Assembly (NCBI RefSeq): GCF_032362555.1
Contig: NC_083513.1
Coordinates: 1,612,001 to 1,676,000 of the forward strand
Source: Amyelois transitella
Lineage: Eukaryota; Arthropoda; Insecta; Lepidoptera; Pyralidae
Reading direction: 5' to 3'
DNA: 64,000 nucleotides
How positions within the stretch are numbered: position 1 is the first letter of the stretch; each line of letters begins with the position of its first letter. Under the pieces are notes generated by a model, which saw nothing but the letters and a program-made list of their open reading frames with translations, did no database searches and had not been told where the DNA came from. Of this stretch, positions 1 through 10,757 are shown piece after piece. The position numbers were made by a program, and so were the translations under genes.

Positions 1-668
1 TTGATTTTTTTCAGTTTGTGTCCGAAAAATCCAAATATATTACGGAACCCTATTTTTTTTCCAAAATTAAATATAGTCTATGTTACTCGTGGATAATGTA
101 GCTTTCGAATGGTGAATTTTTAAAATCGGTCCAGTAGTTTTTGAGCTTATTCATTACAAACAAACAAACAAAGTTTTCCTCTTTATAATATTAGTGTAGA
201 TAGTGTAGATTGATGTTTTCACATCGGCACAGTTCGGCAGCATAGAAATCTGGATTGTCTTTGAAGAAGACGCCAACCATTATTTTGTCCACTTTTGCCA
301 AAAGTGGACCTACCAAAAGTCTTTTGGTAGGTTTCGACTGTCAGCTTTCGCGAAATTGGTTTCCATTATTAAATACCTATGTTATCTGAGTAATCCTGAG
401 CGATCAAACACTTATAAAATCTTGAAAAATAATAGCGAACACTAAGGAACAGTACGATCCACAGTCTGTTTATGGATAATTGACGTCATAATAGAAATAG
501 CCAATCACGTTCGTTTTTAGTCACGTGACAGCTGCATAAAAAACCTAATTTTCTGAGACGGATTTTGTTAAAATAATGCAATATTTTTATCTCGCGCCAA
601 AAAAATAATATTAAGTCTGATGACATAAAAGAAATGTATATTTTTATTACAGTCAAATAGCCTATTGG

Positions 669-821
669 GCTCATTTTAAAAAGATTGAAAGACTAAAATG
701 GTAATTTTGTCCATGTGATATTTTTCTGTTTGTTATATCTTTATTGCACAGAAATTAACACAACAGAAATATCACAATAACAAAATTACCATTTTAATCT
801 TTCAATCGTTTTGAAATGAGC
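669..821. repeat. Imperfect fold-back (hairpin) repeat
   Basis: The left arm starting GCTCATTTTAAAAAGATTG at 669 matches the reverse complement of the right arm ending CGTTTTGAAATGAGC at 821. Pairing continues through AAAATGGTAATTTTG and TGATATTT.TCTGT. Arms are about 65-70 bp with a loop of some 15-25 nt. It looks like a small fold-back MITE. Confidence 0.6.
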
Positions 822-974
822 ACAAGTAGAAAAACACAGATTTTATCTGCTTTTTTTTGTCCGATCTCAATTTTAAGAAAAGATTTTTAACCAATAAATG
901 TTGACGAAAATTTATCCACTACATGTTGACATGACATTTCGCTTCGACTTGACAGTTTTACATTTTAATTATTA

Positions 975-1185
975 TTATCGTACTAATATTATAAATGCGA
1001 AAGTTTGCATGTCAGGATGTCAGTATGGATGTTTGTTACTCTTTCACGCAAAAACTACTGAACCGATTACGATGAAATTTGGTATGTAGATAGCTTAAGA
1101 CTCAGAATAACATTTTTATCCCGGATATCCCGCGGAATTGACAAGGTTCCCATGCGGACGAAGTCGCGGGCGGCCTCTACTTATT
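975..1185 (+). repeat. S6 interspersed repeat copy
   Basis: It runs from TACTAATATTATAAATGCGAA through AACTACTGAACCGATTACG to GCGGACGAAGTCGCGGGCGG and ends near CTCTACT. Close matches occur at 62895-63105 (plus) and 31095-31305 (minus). Confidence 0.75.
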
Positions 1186-1754
1186 TATAAACCTTTGATA
1201 TTGTCTGAAACTTATTTTTTTTTTTTTTTCAGGTCATGATGGCTGATGACATCGTATTTTTGATTTAATGTGCCTTATGATAAAATTGATTCCGCTTTAC
1301 TATTAAGTACAATGTTTCTTCAATAAATCACAGTTGTTAATTCCTAAGATTTACAGTTAAATTGTTGTATTTCATCTTACAATCATGGTACCCAGTTTTT
1401 ATTTTTGTATTGAATCTAAATAATACGAATAAAATTTTGATTGTAGTTTTGTATTTTTTATTTTTCGATGTCTCATAATTTGGAAACATTCCTAAGCGGA
1501 TTTTCGAATGGTTTTTCTTAGCAATACATTTTTTCTTATTTATTTATTGCCATTAAAAAAGGGCTTCTGTATACTACTCTTATATAATGCTTGTTTATTT
1601 CATAGATACTCATTCTGCCCATTGCATGCGGTCGACATTATGTTTTTTGAGTGTGGTCGTTCGAAATCGCATTTAGTTAATCTATTGTTATAGTAATTTT
1701 TACTTTCACTATTGACTTGCAAAGTCAAGGATCATTATCAAGCAGTAATTTATA

Positions 1755-1905
1755 TACATACATAAAATCACGTCTATAGCCCTTGCGGGGTAGACAGAGC
1801 CGACAGTATTGAAAAGACTGATAGGCCACGTGCAACTGTTTGGCTTAATGATAGGAATGAGATTCAAATAGTGACAGTTAGCTAACCCATCGCCTAATAG
1901 AAGAA
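1755..1905 (-). repeat. S2 repeat copy (3' part)
   Basis: Begins with the (TATG)n tail complement and CCTTGCGGGGTAGACAGAGC, then GAAAAGACTG and TTCAAATAGTGACAG. It lacks the GTGCCGTGTGG head. Confidence 0.7.
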
Positions 1906-1955
1906 TCACAATATTATAGGTAAAAAAAAATACAGAATAAATCAAAATATATACA

Positions 1956-1961
1956 TTTATT
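1956..1961 (-). terminator. poly(A) signal of ppan
   Basis: TTTATT on the plus strand reads AATAAA on the minus strand, just past the ppan stop codon at 1971-1973. It suggests a very short 3' UTR. Confidence 0.5.
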
Positions 1962-1970
1962 GTCTTAAGA

Positions 1971-4900
1971 CTAGCGCTTTTTACTTTCTTTGCCTTTCTT
2001 TCCCGCCCTCCCCCCTCCCTTCCCCTTGGCGCCTTTGCCTTTGAAAGGCTTATTCAATTTCCCGCCAAAAACTTTCTTCGTTTTCTGCCCTCTCTGTTCC
2101 TCATTAGGCCTCTTGAATTTTCTATCCCTATCTTGTCTATCTCTCGCTTGGGTCTGTGGTTTGTTAGGGCGGTTCCGCTGGAATTTCTTCTCAGTTTTTT
2201 TATCTAACCGCATTTTCTTGAAACCTCTGGGCTTGTCATCGTCGGCTTTCCTTTTTTTCCTTTGTGAGAATAGATCTGAAACAGAATTATATACAGGGTG
2301 ACTTTTAATTCAACTGCATAAATTTAACTGTTAAGTGTACTACTCATCTAAAGGATATTTAAAAACGATAAAAGAAAAATATCGGTTCATATTTCAGAAA
2401 GTACGAAAAAAAATAAAAGTATCAAAATCTACGATCCTAATTCTATTCTAATTCAGAGGTCAACAACACAATTCATTCAGCTGAGCGATCTCGACAACTC
2501 TGTACTTTACTTGATCAAGATCAAGTAGAGAGTAAGTACTAGAAAAATATTTTTTTTTTCAGACATTTATTTACATGTTTAGTTTTAATTTCTTTTTGTA
2601 GTATTGGTCTTAGGCCTGTGACGTAGTTTTTGAGGGTTATTTAAATTTAAAAATGATGACGTTAAATTTAAATAAAAATAGGCTCAAACGGCTCAGAAGC
2701 ATGGGTCTAGTCTATGTTTGAAAGGATGCAGTTGTTTTAAATGTCACCCTGTATATGTGAAATTCTTTCTTCTGTGCCTTTCTGCGCACCTTACCGATTT
2801 GACCACCAACGCTATTTATAAGAAATTATTTGTTTATATTATGTGGGAAAGTTTCAGGGCTAAGCCGCTGGACCATCTTTTACGATATCCGAAGTTCGCG
2901 CATGTATGTGGCGCTTAATACGCGCGGGCAATGTTGAGGTAAAAAAATCATAGCTCTGGCCGCGTAAAACAAAAATCCCGTTAATTATCGTTCGGTTAAT
3001 TTAGGGAAATCATCTCATAGTGTACCCCCGGACCACATAGATATTAATGAAACCTCCATATCAAATTTAAATTATCCCAGCAGTTTAGCTGTGAAAGCGA
3101 CGGAGTCGTCATTTAATACAAACATCCCCCCCCAACTCAATTTTAGTATTTTAGGGGTTGATTTTTAAAAAGAAAAATCCTATATTACAACGTGGGTTTT
3201 TAACTATACACACATCAAATTTCATTCGAATCCGTCCAGCGGTTTAGTTTCAGCGCTCTCACAGCGGAACAAACAGACAGACTTTCTCATTTATAATAAT
3301 TATAATAATAAGTACAATTTCTATACCTGCGTCTGGCTCGGCGCCGACCTCCTCCCGGTAGTACTCCGCGTCGTCCTCCTCCATGTCCGCAGCTTGGGAC
3401 TCCGCCGCCGCCAACTCCATCATTCTGAAAGTTATTACATATATGTATGAATATATCGTGATCGTATCTGCTAACGTAAGTCCATTTATACCTAAACAAA
3501 CTCTTTATTGCGGAATTAGAGTAACATACATATATGTACATAAAATCACGTCTATATCCCTTGCGGGGTAGGCAGAGCCAACAGTCTTGAAGCCTGATAG
3601 GCCACGTTCAGCTGTTTGTTTTCGTCTGGAGTTCGCGCATGTAGGTAGCACAAAATTCGCGCGAGCAAAGCCGCGGATTAAAGCTAAATGTATAGAATAG
3701 AAGATGCTGTAGCGCTGAATTAATCACTGGTTAGATAAGTTTAGTTACCAAAGGTTTACGACCGCAGGTTAAAACATTTCTAGATTATTGCTATTTTGTG
3801 ATTCCTTACAAAACATATTTCAACTATTCTAACCTCTGGCTTTCCGTCATCTCTTTCTTCTTCTTGATGCCCTCCAGCGCCTTCTGCTTGAGTTCCTCCT
3901 TCTGCTGCTGTTTCCGCTTCACATTCTCCTCCTGGGTCGCTTTGCGCTTCTCTTTTTGACGTCTGCGAATAGAGATAATAAGAGAAGTCATTACTCGGCT
4001 GTGATATTTTAAGAGACCAAACTATATCTCTTAAAATTATGATTGAAAATCTGAAGGAATAACAAATTTCTAAATCAGGTTAGTGTCAGGTAGGTAAAAC
4101 CATTAAATTTCCATACATATATACATACATGAAATCAAGTTTTGTTTCCCAAATGGATAGGCAGAGACTAAATCACTTCATTTTTAATTTCAAATCTTAA
4201 AATTTAATAATGAAAAACAATTACTGGATAGGTATTATTTACTACTTTTTACTGAATTATCTAGTTCCTTTATTGTTTGCCGGTTGACTGGAAGAGATCC
4301 CTTCATGGGATAAGTCCGACATTGCAAGTGATTTGTTTCTTTTATAACTATGTACTATTTTCTTGTTTCTCTGTAAATTTTCTATGCAATAAAGATATTA
4401 CAAACAAAACAAACAAACAATCTAGAACAACTGAGTGTAAGAAACGGCCAAGATTAATAAATTTGATCAAAAAATTCTTACCTCATCTAATCTGAATAAC
4501 TTAAAAATATAAGAAAAGAAAAAAAAACTACAGTAACAGAACTTACTTCTTCTCTTCCCTCTTCTTCTTGATGAACGCTTTCTCTTCCTCCGTTTTCTCG
4601 ACCAGCTCGTGGAACAACACTTCACCGTCCATCAACCCATCTTCTACCTGAATGGCAATAACAAATTACTACAACAAAAATCCTTCGTGTGGTTTTCACT
4701 TAAAAAGTGTCCCTGCTACTCATATCTTTCTATCTCTCTTTCCATTAGATTCCTTAACTTTTTCTGATTGGGGCCTGGGTCTTGGATGTTTATCTATATA
4801 AGTATTTATTATAAAATATAGTATCGTTGAGTTAGTATCTCGTAACACAAGTCTCGAACTTACTTCGAGGCTAACTCAGTCAGTGTTATTTGTCCCGTAT

Positions 4901-7900
4901 ATATTTATTTATTTATTTACTTAACAACCCCTGTCAACAGGTTTACAGAGATAAGACAGGGTATTAGGTATACAGGAAAGAATAAGAGCCGTGTGATTCC
5001 CGGCACCAATAGGGAAAAGAAAAGGACTACTCCATCTTACCCATGGATGTCGTCGGAGGCGACTAAAAAATAGGCTTATAACTTTGAATTCTTCTTAAAG
5101 ATGATGGGCTAGCAACTTGACACAATTTGAATCTAAATTCTATCATCAGCCTAACAGGTGAAGGTGGCCTGTCGGTTTTTATATGTACCTGAAAACTATT
5201 CACGACTTTTTCGGATGAAACGCGTCTTAGAAGATGAATTCAATATAATGGCGACGCCGGCCGGCGTGGTAAGTTGACAAATGAATGGCCTCTTGACATT
5301 TTGATATTGTTGAGGTTTTGACAATTGGACATTTGGCGACTTGGCCTCAAGAGCCTCTTGTTATATTCAACGAACCTTGATCAGCTGGAAGGTGATCCTG
5401 GGTCCCAACTCGAAGAGTCTGATGGCGGACTTGGAGTCCCTGGCGGCGCCGCGTGTCGTCAGCGTCTGGGGCAGCACCACTTGCGAGCTAGGGTCGTCCT
5501 CAAACTCACTCTCTGATAGCAATGCCGCTCTGAAAATTCAATTAAAGAAATTATAATAGTATAGAATAGATTTATTTTCAAAATTGGATACAAGGTATCA
5601 CTTATTGACGTCACATCACTTAAATCTTATTATAACTACTACTGCTTAGAAAGCGCATGTGTAGAAGAAGCGGCGGAACAAACTACACTGCAGCATTTTC
5701 ATCGGGACGTCAATATACAAATATAGATTTCTTTCTCTCTCTCTCTCTCTCTCTCGACTAACATAGTTGATTGAGTTAGCCTCGATGTAAGTTCGAAACT
5801 TGTGTTACGAGATGCTAACTCAACGATGCTATATATTATAATAAATATTTATATATATAAACATCTAAGACCAAGTCCAATCAGAGAAAGTTCGTTTCCC
5901 ATCATGCCCTGGCCAGGATTCGAACCCGGGACTTCCTGTGTCACAGACTAGCGTACTACCGCTGCGGCACAAACACCATAGTGCGCCAGTCTTAAAAATA
6001 CTAAGAGGCTTCAGTAGGCAGAGGAGTCCATTTGTGTGGCTTAATGATGGAATTGAGGATTCAAAAAATGACAGGTTTCTAGGCCGGCGCCTAAAAGAAG
6101 AATCTCAAGTAAGCCTTTCCCTTGGTAGCATTTTACAATCTGCACGGCAAGTAGGAGCTGGCAGTCTGGCACACGCTATTTTCTGCGCTGATAGCGGCCA
6201 TCATGGATGCTTCAAATTAAATGAAAAAACAAAAATATTGCTAATTAATTTTTCCCCATTTTGTGAAAAATTAAGTCATACCTGTGAAAGTGCCTATAAA
6301 GTGTAAATATCGCATAAGCTATGAGGACAAAATTCACCTGTCGTATAAGGAAATGAAAAAAAAAACGGATAATTTTCACTTACTTATCGAAGAATTCTGA
6401 CATGTCCTTACACCTGTTGAGATTGGGTATTTTTCCTTGTATCACCTGTAAAAATAAATTCTAGTCAATATTTGATATGATTTCCTGGTACAATTGTTTG
6501 GTCATTTGCTAAAATAAAGATGGAGAGGTCACTGGGTAGATGAAAATAAGAATGGAATGAAATTTAAAAGCCATTTTCTCAAAAAGAAGAATCCCATGTT
6601 TATAAGGCTAACCCTTGATCGCCTTTTACTACATCCATGGCAGAGATTGAGTGATCCTATCCTTTTTTCTATTGGTGCCGGGAACCACACGGATAATGGA
6701 GTTTCAATCAAAATTTTTAAGTGTTAAAGCTTAGAGATATTAATTACGTCAGTTAAAATGTATAGAGATTTAATGCGGACGAAATCAACTTTTACCTTTT
6801 TGGTACCTTTGTTGAGACCTACAGGCGTGGCCCGTATCACGTAATGTCGCATGTCGATCATTTTCGTGGCCGGGTTGTAGTTCATCAACACACAACGTCT
6901 TATATATTTTAATTTTACCTGAAACATTTAAATTTTATTATTAACTCCCCTATTAATGACTAAATTTTATTCTTTAAAAAACTTAAAATTATATAAGAAC
7001 ATATCAAAATCACGCCGTTTTCCCAGAGGGGTGAGCAGAGACTACCTACATCTTTTTACTTAAAATTATCGAAAAGACTGTAAGTCCAAGTTCAGCTGCA
7101 TGGAACAATGATAGCATTGATCAAATAGTAAATAAATAAATATATACGGGACAAATTACACTGATTGAGTTAGCCTCGAAGTAAGTTCGAGACTTGTGTT
7201 ACGAGATACTAACTCAACGATACTATATTTTATAATAAATACTTATATAAATAAACATCCAAGACCCAGGCCAATCAGAAAAAGTTATTTTCTCATCATG
7301 CCTTGGCCGGGATTCGAACCCGGGACCTCCGGTGTTATAGACAAGCGTACTACCGCTGCGCCACAGTGGCGGTCGAGTGATAGGTTGGTAGCCCAATCTT
7401 AACTTTATAAGCCATTCCCTTTTACGACATCCATGGGAAAGGGATGGAGTGGTCTTACTAAGTGCCGGGAACCACACGGCACGTATCCTTTCTATTAATA
7501 ATCTCACCGTAGTTATATTGATGGTGGGGAACATGTTCTGAAACATGGTGGCCATCAGCTTCATGTGCATGCCTTCCCCAGAGAAGCTGTTGAGCACGAT
7601 GAGTGGAGCGTGCTGGAACGCCTTCATCATCACATACTGCTTCTTCAGCGAGGATATCACGTCGCGAGCTAAGCTGAACTATAAAGAGGATGTTCTAAAT
7701 ATAAAGCTGTAACTTCAACCGCCTAGCAAAAATACACATACACACGGTCACGTTCATATCCCTTGCGGGGTAGATAGAGCCAACAGTCTTGAAAAGACTG
7801 AATGGCCACGCTCAGCTATTTGGCTTAATGATAGAATTGAGATTCATATAGTGACATGTTGCTAGCCCATCGCCTAAAAAATAATCCCAAGTTTGTAAGT

Positions 7901-9589
7901 TTATCCCTTAGTCGACTTTTACGACATCCATGGGAAAGAGGTGGTGTGGTCCTATTCTTTTTTGTATTGGTGCCGGGAACCACAATCACCTTTTACTAAC
8001 ACTAGAATAGTGTTGCCGATTACTAGTCCAATATTGATAGTCTATAGAGTAAACGTAATGGTATTGATATGACAATATTCACCCTTACATACTTCCTCTG
8101 TCTACCTACACTCAGACACACAAGCACAAGCACACAACACACTCAAAAAACACACTTGTGTACAATATAGTAAATGTGAAACATAACATAACCTAAACTA
8201 AAATCTCAATCTAATTTTAATAAGACAGTCTCATCACAACATTTTGTGTTTCCCATTTCCCTCTTGCCTCTATGATCCAATAGTTATTGTTATTATAATA
8301 AAAAAAAAACTAACATTACCCTTCTTCTTCTTCTCGTTACCTTTTCCCACTTTCTATGTGGGGTCGGCACCATATGTTAGTGTAAAACTAACATAACCCT
8401 AACGTATTAAAATAGTTAAAGTTGCAACTTACATTGTGTATACGGAAAGTGAGCGTTGGCCCTCTAGGCAGCCTCGCCAGCCTCATGTAGGAGCCCTGTG
8501 CCGTCTCCGTAAACATGATCATGTGTGACACATGCAGGTAACCTGATACCGATAGGAAGTCCTTGATTGTGTTCTTTTTCCTTTCCTAAAATACATTTTT
8601 TACAAATAAGTTTGACTAAAATTTACCTATATCTCATATGTTTGCTGAACAAGTTTAGCATGTTTAAGCAGAGATAAAGATAAAATCAAGAGGAACATTT
8701 TTTTAATGATCTTGTATCAAAGGGTGACTGGTAAGGATCCAGTAGCGGTAAGTCCACCTTTGCACCATCTCTGTCTCTTTTGTGCAGTTTTGTATGTTTT
8801 ACTCTTATGGTGCAATAGAGTTAATGTGTCTATCCTGTAATTGGCAAGGAAATAAATGATTTGATTCATTGATTGAAAAATGGTTATAACTATCAGCAGT
8901 TGTAATAAAATGTAGAATGATCCTATATGTATGGATCTCTACTGTTTAAGTAAAAATAAATACTAGGTATTCTGTTCAGCTGTAGATGATGACAGAAGGA
9001 AATTTGTTAATCTCAATCAGTTCATATAAATATATAAATCTGAACAATGTATTCTCTCGTCCACTTTCTATTCTAAGTTTGGATATTTGTGAAATTGATG
9101 TTGTTGAAGAAAATGCTGCAGTGCAGTTTGTTACCGCTTCTTCTGCGTCTAAGAAACGACGTCTAGGTCTAGGAAGCGGCAGTAAACTTAGTTTTTAAGT
9201 AATTTATTTGACGTAAACCAAAGTTGTGAAACTAAAAGTTTTGACACTTATTAAGCAATGTGAAGTATCCTACAATAATGAATAAAAAATTTGAATTTTG
9301 TATGCAGGTACGATTGGTTAACAACACACTTGATACGACAATGAAGACGAAATTGGATGGTGATGATTGATGAAATTGCGAATTTGCAAGTTCTTAACCT
9401 AACCTTAAGTTGCGACGCTGTGAAGGGCTCCATGATCTTCCGGAAGTCTTTGGTCAAATCCTCCAGGTCCTTGCTGCAATGGCCACGGTGGATCACGAAC
9501 GAATGTGGTGCTTTTACCAAGTGCTCGGGCTCCGCGGCCTGCGTGCTGACCGGATTCTTTCTCACACTTTTTCCTTTACGTTTACCCAT
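1971..9589 (-). CDS. ppan: Peter pan / PPAN (SSF1-like Brix protein), 10 exons
   Basis: Nucleolar ribosome-biogenesis factor of the Brix family (yeast Ssf1, fly Peter pan), needed for 60S subunit assembly and pre-rRNA processing. Coding exons on the minus strand: 9404-9589, 8433-8585, 7508-7678, 6796-6918, 6384-6445, 5376-5529, 4547-4647, 3834-3962, 3327-3424, 1971-2275. All junctions are GT-AG and stay in frame, giving about 493 residues (human PPAN is about 470). The start MGKRKGKSVRKN is the basic N-terminus typical of the family. The Brix domain spans roughly residues 28-300 and includes KAPHSFVIHRG, TETAQGSYMRLARLPRGPT and LIVLNSFSGEG. Then come an acidic/basic coiled-coil stretch (about 295-380) and a Lys/Gly-rich nucleolar tail ending KESKKR. 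Introns carry many repeats (S1, S2, S5, L and a MITE). An AATAAA lies 10 nt past the stop. Recognition is from motif memory; exon calls are by eye. Confidence 0.95.
2294..2751 (+). mobile_element. MITE copy 1 with CAGGGTGAC termini
   Basis: Terminal inverted repeats: CAGGGTGACTTTTAATT at the left end and the complement CAGGGTGACATTTAAAAC at the right. A TA dinucleotide lies on each side (2292-2293 and 2752-2753). Length 458 bp with no coding capacity, inside the last ppan intron. A second copy in inverted orientation is at 59580-60053. TA flanks suggest a Tc1/mariner-type relative; that assignment is inference. Confidence 0.8.
3040..3300. repeat. Degenerate S6-like repeat in ppan intron
   Basis: Contains TTCGAATCCGTCCAGCGGTT, ACAAACAGACAGAC and TTATAATAATTATAA, the usual residue of this lepidopteran repeat class. 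It lies directly beside ppan exon 3327-3424. Confidence 0.4.
3530..3625 (-). repeat. S2 repeat fragment
   Basis: ATACATATATGTACATAAAA tail complement, then TCCCTTGCGGGGTAGGCAGA and CAACAGTCTTGAAGCCTGAT. Truncated; in a ppan intron. Confidence 0.65.
4215..4425 (+). repeat. L repeat: LINE-like 3' tail
   Basis: GCCGGTTGACTGGAAGAGAT, CCCTTCATGGGATAAGTCCG, then GCAATAAAGATATTACAAAC and an (AAAC)n tail. The same unit is at 54190-54385, and a distant relative at 8725-8860. The GGCATTAAGTCCGCC-like arm and polyadenylation-type end resemble 3' ends of lepidopteran LINEs. Confidence 0.6.
4764..4920 (+). repeat. S1 SINE, 5'-truncated
   Basis: Only the body is present: GCCTGGGTCTTGGATGTTTA, AGTATCGTTGAGTTAGTATC and CTTACTTCGAGGCTAACTCA, ending TTTGTCCCGTATATATTTAT. 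The tRNA-like head is missing. Confidence 0.75.
4985..5185 (+). repeat. S2 repeat copy
   Basis: Head GCCGTGTGATTCCCGGCACC, then CCATGGATGTCGTCGGAGGC and GATGGGCTAGCAAC. Degenerate towards the 3' end. Confidence 0.7.
5563..5730 (-). repeat. S5 repeat copy
   Basis: Reverse orientation: ATAGATTTATTTTCAAAATT, GGATACAAGGTATCACTTAT, AGAAGAAGCGGCGGAACAAA and CTGCAGCATTTTCAT. Near copies at 51603-51785 and 63600-63795; plus-strand copies at 9095-9300 and 26448-26630. Confidence 0.75.
5760..5980 (-). repeat. S1 SINE, near full length
   Basis: The reverse complement carries the tRNA-like head (GCCGCAGCGGTAGTACGC, box B GGTTCGAATCC) followed by the S1 body. It follows a (CT)n run at about 5732-5753 and lies in a ppan intron. 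Confidence 0.8.
6000..6115 (-). repeat. S2 repeat fragment
   Basis: TGGCTTAATGATGGAATTGA, AAATGACAGGTTTCTAGGCC and CGCCTAAAAGAAGAATC match the middle of S2. It accounts for part of a 122-codon open frame here. Confidence 0.55.
6530..6705 (-). repeat. S2 repeat, 5' half
   Basis: AAGAAGAATCCCATGTTTAT, CGCCTTTTACTACATCCATG and TTGGTGCCGGGAACCACACG. The tail half is missing. Confidence 0.7.
7005..7485 (-). repeat. S2 copy split by an S1 insertion
   Basis: The piece 7005-7127 ends GATCAAATAGT and the piece from 7376 resumes GTGATAGGTTGGTAGCCC, neighbouring parts of S2. The tail (TTTCCCAGAGGGGTGAGCAG) is S3-like rather than S2-like. S1 at about 7128-7375 sits between. Confidence 0.65.
7128..7375 (-). 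repeat. S1 SINE, full length
   Basis: The reverse complement begins near GACCGCCACTGTGGCGCAGC, with box B GGTTCGAATCCCGGCC, the S1 body, and the end TTTGTCCCGTATATATTT. Inserted into an older S2 copy in a ppan intron. Confidence 0.85.
7735..7985 (-). repeat. S2 repeat, near full length
   Basis: CGGTCACGTTCATATCCCTT, GCGGGGTAGATAGAGCC, GAAAAGACTGAATGGCC, CCATGGGAAAGAGGTGG and GGTGCCGGGAACCACA, all in the expected order. Confidence 0.85.
8725..8860 (+). repeat. LINE-like 3' tail, distant L relative
   Basis: GACTGGTAAGGATCCAGTAG, CGGTAAGTCCACCTTTGCAC, then TGGTGCAATAGAGTT and GGAAATAAATGATTTGATTC. Same arrangement as the L repeats, but diverged. Confidence 0.45.
9095..9300 (+). repeat. S5 repeat copy, diverged
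   Basis: AAAATGCTGCAGTGCAGTTT, TACCGCTTCTTCTGCG, GGAAGCGGCAGTAAAC and CACTTATTAAGCAATGTGAA, ending AATAAAAAATTTGAATTTTG. It lies in ppan intron 1. Confidence 0.65.
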
Positions 9590-9847
9590 AGTTTAATGTT
9601 ATACACGATCCCGTATTGAAACCATAAACGTTATATTAGTTGAATTGTTAAAATACGGAATAAGTAGCTATTTAAATATTAAAGAAACTTATTTTAAATT
9701 ATTACAGACTTTTAAAAAGTAAACATGGGCAACTTTTGACATTATGGTTCGGAGGTTATGTTTTGAAAACCATGCCTGACGCTAAAAACCCGACGTGACA
9801 TTTTTTTTTTGCTTTTATTTAAATTTATTCGAAAAAGAGGTTTTCAA

Positions 9848-10030
9848 AAACATATTCCAGAATAAGGTAAGCAGTTCATTTCTAGCTAAAATATAATAAG
9901 CGTAGATATGTAGATCTCGTTATTTGATATGAATTTATCACCAATTTCAGAACCAACTCTTTTTCAAGACATGCTTGCTGGGTTGAAGAATATTAGGAGG
10001 CCCTTCTCCTCCCTATACTTAGAAGAAGGT
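9848..10030 (+). other. Possible 5' exons of an unknown plus-strand transcript
   Basis: Upstream of and divergent from ppan. AGAATAAG|gtaagc near 9866 looks like a donor, ATCACCAATTTCAG at about 9950 like an acceptor, and AGAAGAAG|gtgagt at about 10029 like a second donor. The enclosed frame can start MLAGLKNIRRPF or, unspliced, MNLSPISEPT. No continuing exon was found before the Harbinger-type gene, so product and even coding status are unknown. Confidence 0.25.
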
Positions 10031-10430
10031 GAGTAATAATTTTACTTAATCAGTGTGGCAAATTCATCAAAATTAGTCCAGTAAACCATTTAGAAACGTC
10101 GATCATTTCTCTTAATAAATTATTAGTATCTATGTACAGGTAATATATTATTAACATGTAAATTTTTTTGAGTTTTTTTCTTCGCATTTACAGAAATAAT
10201 TATAGAATGTTATTCATTAGGTTTTATGATGTTAAAAATAAAATATGTTTTATTCAAATAATGTATAATTCCTTAAATTTATTAAATGGAAAACATTATT
10301 ATTTAGAAACTAACATATAATTATAAGTACTACTATGCTTTTACATAATAAAATATTGGTATTTGATAAAATAAAAATAAACTATATTTCATTCAATTAT
10401 GCCATTGATGTCAAATTCTTTTTGTGACGA

Positions 10431-10550
10431 TATCTATACGCCACAAGTCACGAAAATAAAATCACGCGACGACATAAGTCAAAAACAGCGAAAAATCCTA
10501 AATCGCGCAAGCAAAGATTTCACGGATGGGAGCATTGTTTGAGCCGCGGT
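10431..10550 (+). repeat. S7 repeat, copy 1
   Basis: Shares TAAATCGCGCAAGC and AAGATTTCACGGATTG-type segments plus an upstream AATCACGCGA block with 53103-53210. Both have a downstream GAGCCGCG. Family unknown. Confidence 0.55.
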
Positions 10551-10757
10551 TCCCCAGGCATAACAACTAGCGTGGTGGAAGATCTTTCCTTTAGTGGCGG
10601 TCGTGCCGAATCATCGCTCCCGCTACACTTTGATAAATATTGAATGAAAAATATTATTGTTTATAGACCACCTGCATAGCTACTTTTAACTTACTCTTAA
10701 AAACTAAATACATATTATTAAATAAAAATCTGATAATAAAATTCTACTTTTAGATTT

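Larger units (their letters stand above)
1..1970. other. Intergenic repeats downstream of ppan
   Basis: No gene is recognised. Bases 1-200 are a relic repeat (CTCTTTATAATATTAGTGTAG) of the S6 type. A fold-back lies at 669-821, an S6 copy at about 975-1185, and an S2 copy at about 1755-1905. The short open frames here have no recognisable content. Confidence 0.6.

Noticed and set aside
5938-6306. 122-codon plus-strand frame
   Set aside because: Its start overlaps an S1 head in reverse and its middle overlaps an S2 fragment; it lies in a ppan intron.
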